A program made the position numbers and the translations under genes. Under the pieces are notes generated by a model. It worked only from the letters and a program-made list of their open reading frames with translations. It ran no database searches and was not told the DNA's origin. A stretch of 64,000 bases of DNA from assembly GCF_027587205.1 (NCBI RefSeq), contig NZ_JAPDOD010000021.1, forward strand, positions 92,811 through 156,810, written 5' to 3'. Position 1 is the first letter of the stretch. Every line of letters begins with the position of its first letter. The stretch is from Solirubrobacter ginsenosidimutans. Lineage in GTDB: Bacteria > Actinomycetota > Thermoleophilia > Solirubrobacterales > Solirubrobacteraceae. This document shows, one piece after another, positions 61,973-64,000 of the stretch.

Positions 61973-63348
61973 TGGATCAGCCGCGCGAGTTCGCGGACGC
62001 CCGCGGCGATCGCCGACTCGGGGAGCGCGCCATAGCCGAGCAGGAGCGTGGGTGGGCCGGCGGCGTCGTAGTCGCCGAGCACGTTGAAGCGGATGCGCTC
62101 GGCGAGCGCGGCCTCCTTGATCGCCCGCTCGTCGTGGCCGTCCGGGAGCTCGACGGTGACGTGCAGGCCCGCCGCGATGCCCTTGATCCGCGCTTGGGGT
62201 AGTTCGTTCGCCAGCGCTTCTACGAGCGTGTCCCGGCGTGTGCGGTAGCGGGCGCGCATGCGCCGCAGGTGGCGATCGAGCTCCCCGCGGGCGATGAAGT
62301 CCGCGAACGCGTGTTGCTCGATCCGCGAGGTGCCCTGGTCGGCGAGGTACTTCTCGCGCCGGATCGGCTCCACGAGTGCTTGCGGGACCACGAGCCAGCC
62401 GAGGCGCAGCGCGGGAGCGAGGGTCTTGCTGGCCGAGCCGGCGTAGACGACCCGCTCGGGCTCGAGGCCCTGGAGCGCGCCGACGGCCGCCCGGTCGTAG
62501 CGGTACTCGGCGTCGTAGTCGTCCTCGATCGCGATCGCTTCGTGGTCGCGGAGCCAGGCGAGCAGGTGGGTGCGGCGCTCGGGGGCGAGGACGACCCCGG
62601 TCGGGTGCTGGTGGGCGGGGGTGACGATGACGGCGGCGACGTCCTCCGGGAGCTCGGACACCTGCAGACCGAGCTCGTCGACCGGGACCCGCACGGGTTC
62701 GAGCCCGGCGCGTAGCGCGACTTCGAGTTGCTCGGTGTTGCTGGGGTCCTCGACGGCGATGCGCGTGGCTCCGCGCGCGCGGAGCGCCTGGCAGACGAGT
62801 CCCTGCGCCTGGCCGTAGCCGTTGGTGATGATTACGCGCTCGGCATCGGCGACGACGCCGCGCACGCGGCCGAGGTAGTCGGCGAGCTGGATGCGCAGGA
62901 TCTCGTCGCCGTTGGGGTTGCCGTAGCCGAGCTCGGCGTCGGTCAGGGTGTTCATCGCCGTCTTGACCGACTTCAGCCAGGCCGCGCGCGGGAAGGCGGA
63001 GACGTCGGGGAAGCTGGGGCGGAAGTCGAACCGCGGTGGGCGGGGTGGGGCGGGCGCGTCGGGGGTCGCGGGCGCGTTGGCGGCCGTCTCCGACACGCGC
63101 GGGCGCGCGCCCTGGCGCATCGCGAGGTAGCCCTCGGCGGCGAGTTGCGCGTAGGCCTCGACCGCCACCCGCCGCGAGATGCCGAGCTGGCGGGCGAGGT
63201 CGCGGGTCGACGGGATCTCCGCCCCGGGCTTCAGGGCGCCGGTGCGGATCGCGGCGCGCAACTGCCCCTCGATCTGCGCCCCGAGCGTGTGCGGCCCGTC
63301 GCGATCGATCGCGACCAGGAGCTCTACCGGCTGACTGGTACCGTCCAC
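61969..63348 (-). CDS. MocR/PdxR-type regulator (GntR helix-turn-helix + aminotransferase domain)
   Basis: A 459-residue protein. The GntR winged helix (about residues 15-80) has IPSTRDLARQLGISRRVAVE. A type I aminotransferase-like fold follows, with the PLP-lysine in YAGSASKTLAPALRLGW and IEDDYDAEYRYD, so it should bind PLP but act as a regulator. GTG at 63348 is chosen because ATG 63393 would leave only 7 bp before the divergent MFS ATG and would put the operator inside the gene. Regulation of the MFS gene is inferred from the divergent layout. Confidence 0.88.
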   Translation of the reverse strand: MDGTSQPVELLVAIDRDGPHTLGAQIEGQLRAAIRTGALKPGAEIPSTRDLARQLGISRRVAVEAYAQLAAEGYLAMRQGARPRVSETAANAPATPDAPAPPRPPRFDFRPSFPDVSAFPRAAWLKSVKTAMNTLTDAELGYGNPNGDEILRIQLADYLGRVRGVVADAERVIITNGYGQAQGLVCQALRARGATRIAVEDPSNTEQLEVALRAGLEPVRVPVDELGLQVSELPEDVAAVIVTPAHQHPTGVVLAPERRTHLLAWLRDHEAIAIEDDYDAEYRYDRAAVGALQGLEPERVVYAGSASKTLAPALRLGWLVVPQALVEPIRREKYLADQGTSRIEQHAFADFIARGELDRHLRRMRARYRTRRDTLVEALANELPQARIKGIAAGLHVTVELPDGHDERAIKEAALAERIRFNVLGDYDAAGPPTLLLGYGALPESAIAAGVRELARLIH

Positions 63349-63381
63349 GGCCTCAAAAGTGGGACTGGTATCTGCACCAGT
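63334..63381. promoter_or_regulatory. MocR operator: ACTGGT repeats
   Basis: ACTGGT (63364-63369) and ACCAGT (63376-63381) form an inverted repeat with a 6-bp spacer, and another ACTGGTA lies exactly 30 bp upstream (63334-63340). MocR regulators bind such direct plus inverted sites. The first repeat would lie inside the MocR gene if GTG 63348 is the start. Confidence 0.5.
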
Positions 63382-63400
63382 GGACCGTAGCATCGCCACC

Positions 63401-64000
63401 ATGCTCACGCTCTCGATCGCTGCCCGCCTCCCGCTCGCGATGTTCAGCATCGCCCTGCTCGTCCACGCCCAGCGCCTCACGGGCTCCTACGCGTCCGCCG
63501 GCCTCGTCACCGCGTTCTATGCGATCGCCGTCGGCGTCGGTGGTCCACTCCTCGGCCGGATCGTCGACCGTCGCGGGCAGACCGCCGTCCTGTTGTCCTC
63601 GGCGATCGCCTCGGCCCTGTTGCTGAGCGCCATGGCGGTGCTCCCGGCCGGAGTGGGGCTGCCGGTGCTGATCGCGCTCGCCGCCGGAATCGGCCTCGCC
63701 ACACCGCCGGTCGGCGCCTGCGTGCGCAGCCTGCTGTCCGACCCGCGCGCCTTCGCCGTCGAAGCGTCCGCGGTCGAACTCGCCTGGGTCTTCGGCCCGC
63801 CGCTCGCGCTCGGCGCGGGCGCGCTCTTCTCCACCGGCGCGGCGCTGGCGGGCGGCGGCGCCGTGCTGTTGGCCGGCACCGTCGCGTTCGCGCTGCACCC
63901 CGCATCGCGCGCGTGGCGCCCGCGGGGGAACGAGGCGCGCGGCGGCGACGAGGCGCGCGGCGGCGACGAGGGGCGGCGCGGTGACGTGGCGCGCGGCGGC
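63401..64000 (+). CDS. MFS transporter, N-terminal part
   Basis: The window ends inside this gene; 200 codons are seen. It shows five to six hydrophobic helices, beginning ARLPLAMFSIALLVHAQRLT and with the loop GRIVDRRGQTAVLLSSAIAS, an MFS motif A variant. The last 23 codons are a tandem 18-bp repeat in the central cytosolic loop. Divergent from the MocR gene, and probably its target. Related to the permease at 51011. Confidence 0.85.
   Translation, partial: MLTLSIAARLPLAMFSIALLVHAQRLTGSYASAGLVTAFYAIAVGVGGPLLGRIVDRRGQTAVLLSSAIASALLLSAMAVLPAGVGLPVLIALAAGIGLATPPVGACVRSLLSDPRAFAVEASAVELAWVFGPPLALGAGALFSTGAALAGGGAVLLAGTVAFALHPASRAWRPRGNEARGGDEARGGDEGRRGDVARGG
63932..64000 (+). repeat. Tandem 18-bp repeat encoding EARGGD units
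   Basis: Two exact copies (63932-63949, 63950-63967), one diverged copy (63968-63985) and a cut fourth copy. The unit stays in frame and gives Glu-Ala-Arg-Gly-Gly-Asp, so it lengthens the MFS cytosolic loop without breaking the frame. Confidence 0.75.

Overview
This window is a stretch of very GC-rich chromosome from an actinobacterium. I infer class Thermoleophilia, order Solirubrobacterales (Solirubrobacter-like). The reasons are strong GC bias at third codon positions, frequent GTG and TTG starts, many leaderless promoters with a -10 hexamer about 6-8 nt before the start codon, a secreted protein with the N-terminus typical of that class (MFKRLARRPTPAMLVAIVAL), and several secreted NHL, Ig-like and LmbE proteins of the kind common there. 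I saw no rRNA, tRNA, CRISPR array, transposase, integrase or phage gene. The assignment is by eye and not from a search.

Layout. 1-5.3 kb: the end of a lactonase-like beta-propeller, an MFS transporter, a secreted protein with a duplicated domain, glucose-6-phosphate dehydrogenase and a small unknown protein. 5.3-5.7 kb: first copy of a non-coding palindromic element. 5.7-9.3 kb: succinate dehydrogenase/fumarate reductase operon (sdhC-sdhA-sdhB plus a coupled small gene). 9.4-15.9 kb: flavin oxidoreductase, LysR/methyltransferase pair, NCS1 permease, and a TetR/MFS efflux pair with twin operators. 15.9-19.7 kb: a 1276-residue DUF4062-NTPase-WD40 protein, a possible defence or signalling STAND protein. 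19.7-25.8 kb: small HbpS/GlcG-like and DUF4242 proteins, a large LuxR-type ATPase regulator, cupin, TetR and an Ig-repeat secreted protein. 26-33.6 kb: secreted hydrolase, small secreted protein, SnoaL-like protein, hydroxyacid dehydrogenase, VOC protein, XRE regulator, reductase, and a MarR/flavin oxidoreductase pair. 33.6-34.1 kb: second copy of the palindromic element. 34.2-45.6 kb: a large secreted LmbE/CBM9-like protein and a sugar operon (DeoR, GH4 glycosidase, PfkB kinase, ABC transporter). 45.8-54 kb: deaminase, NHL protein, SURNod19-cupredoxin protein, MFS, secreted protein and ATP-dependent DNA ligase. 54-60.3 kb: a probable PhoP-regulated phytase/glycerophosphodiesterase, RNase H, AlkB, SDR and amidohydrolase. 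60.3-64 kb: DnaJ-domain protein, DUF6416-like protein, cold-shock protein, VOC protein, and a MocR-type regulator divergent from an MFS gene cut by the window end.

The genes form three clear functional groups: respiration (sdh), sugar uptake and breakdown (DeoR operon, probably with the secreted LmbE protein through shared TTCGAA boxes), and phosphate scavenging (three 11-bp PHO-box-like repeats before the phytase/GDPD gene). Most other units are regulator-target pairs with a visible operator between them.

The strongest candidate for something undescribed is the pair of palindromic elements (5306-5675 and 33612-34109). Both sit exactly between the 3' ends of convergent genes, share terminal inverted repeats, and end in a central hairpin whose sequence differs between copies while its pairing is kept.
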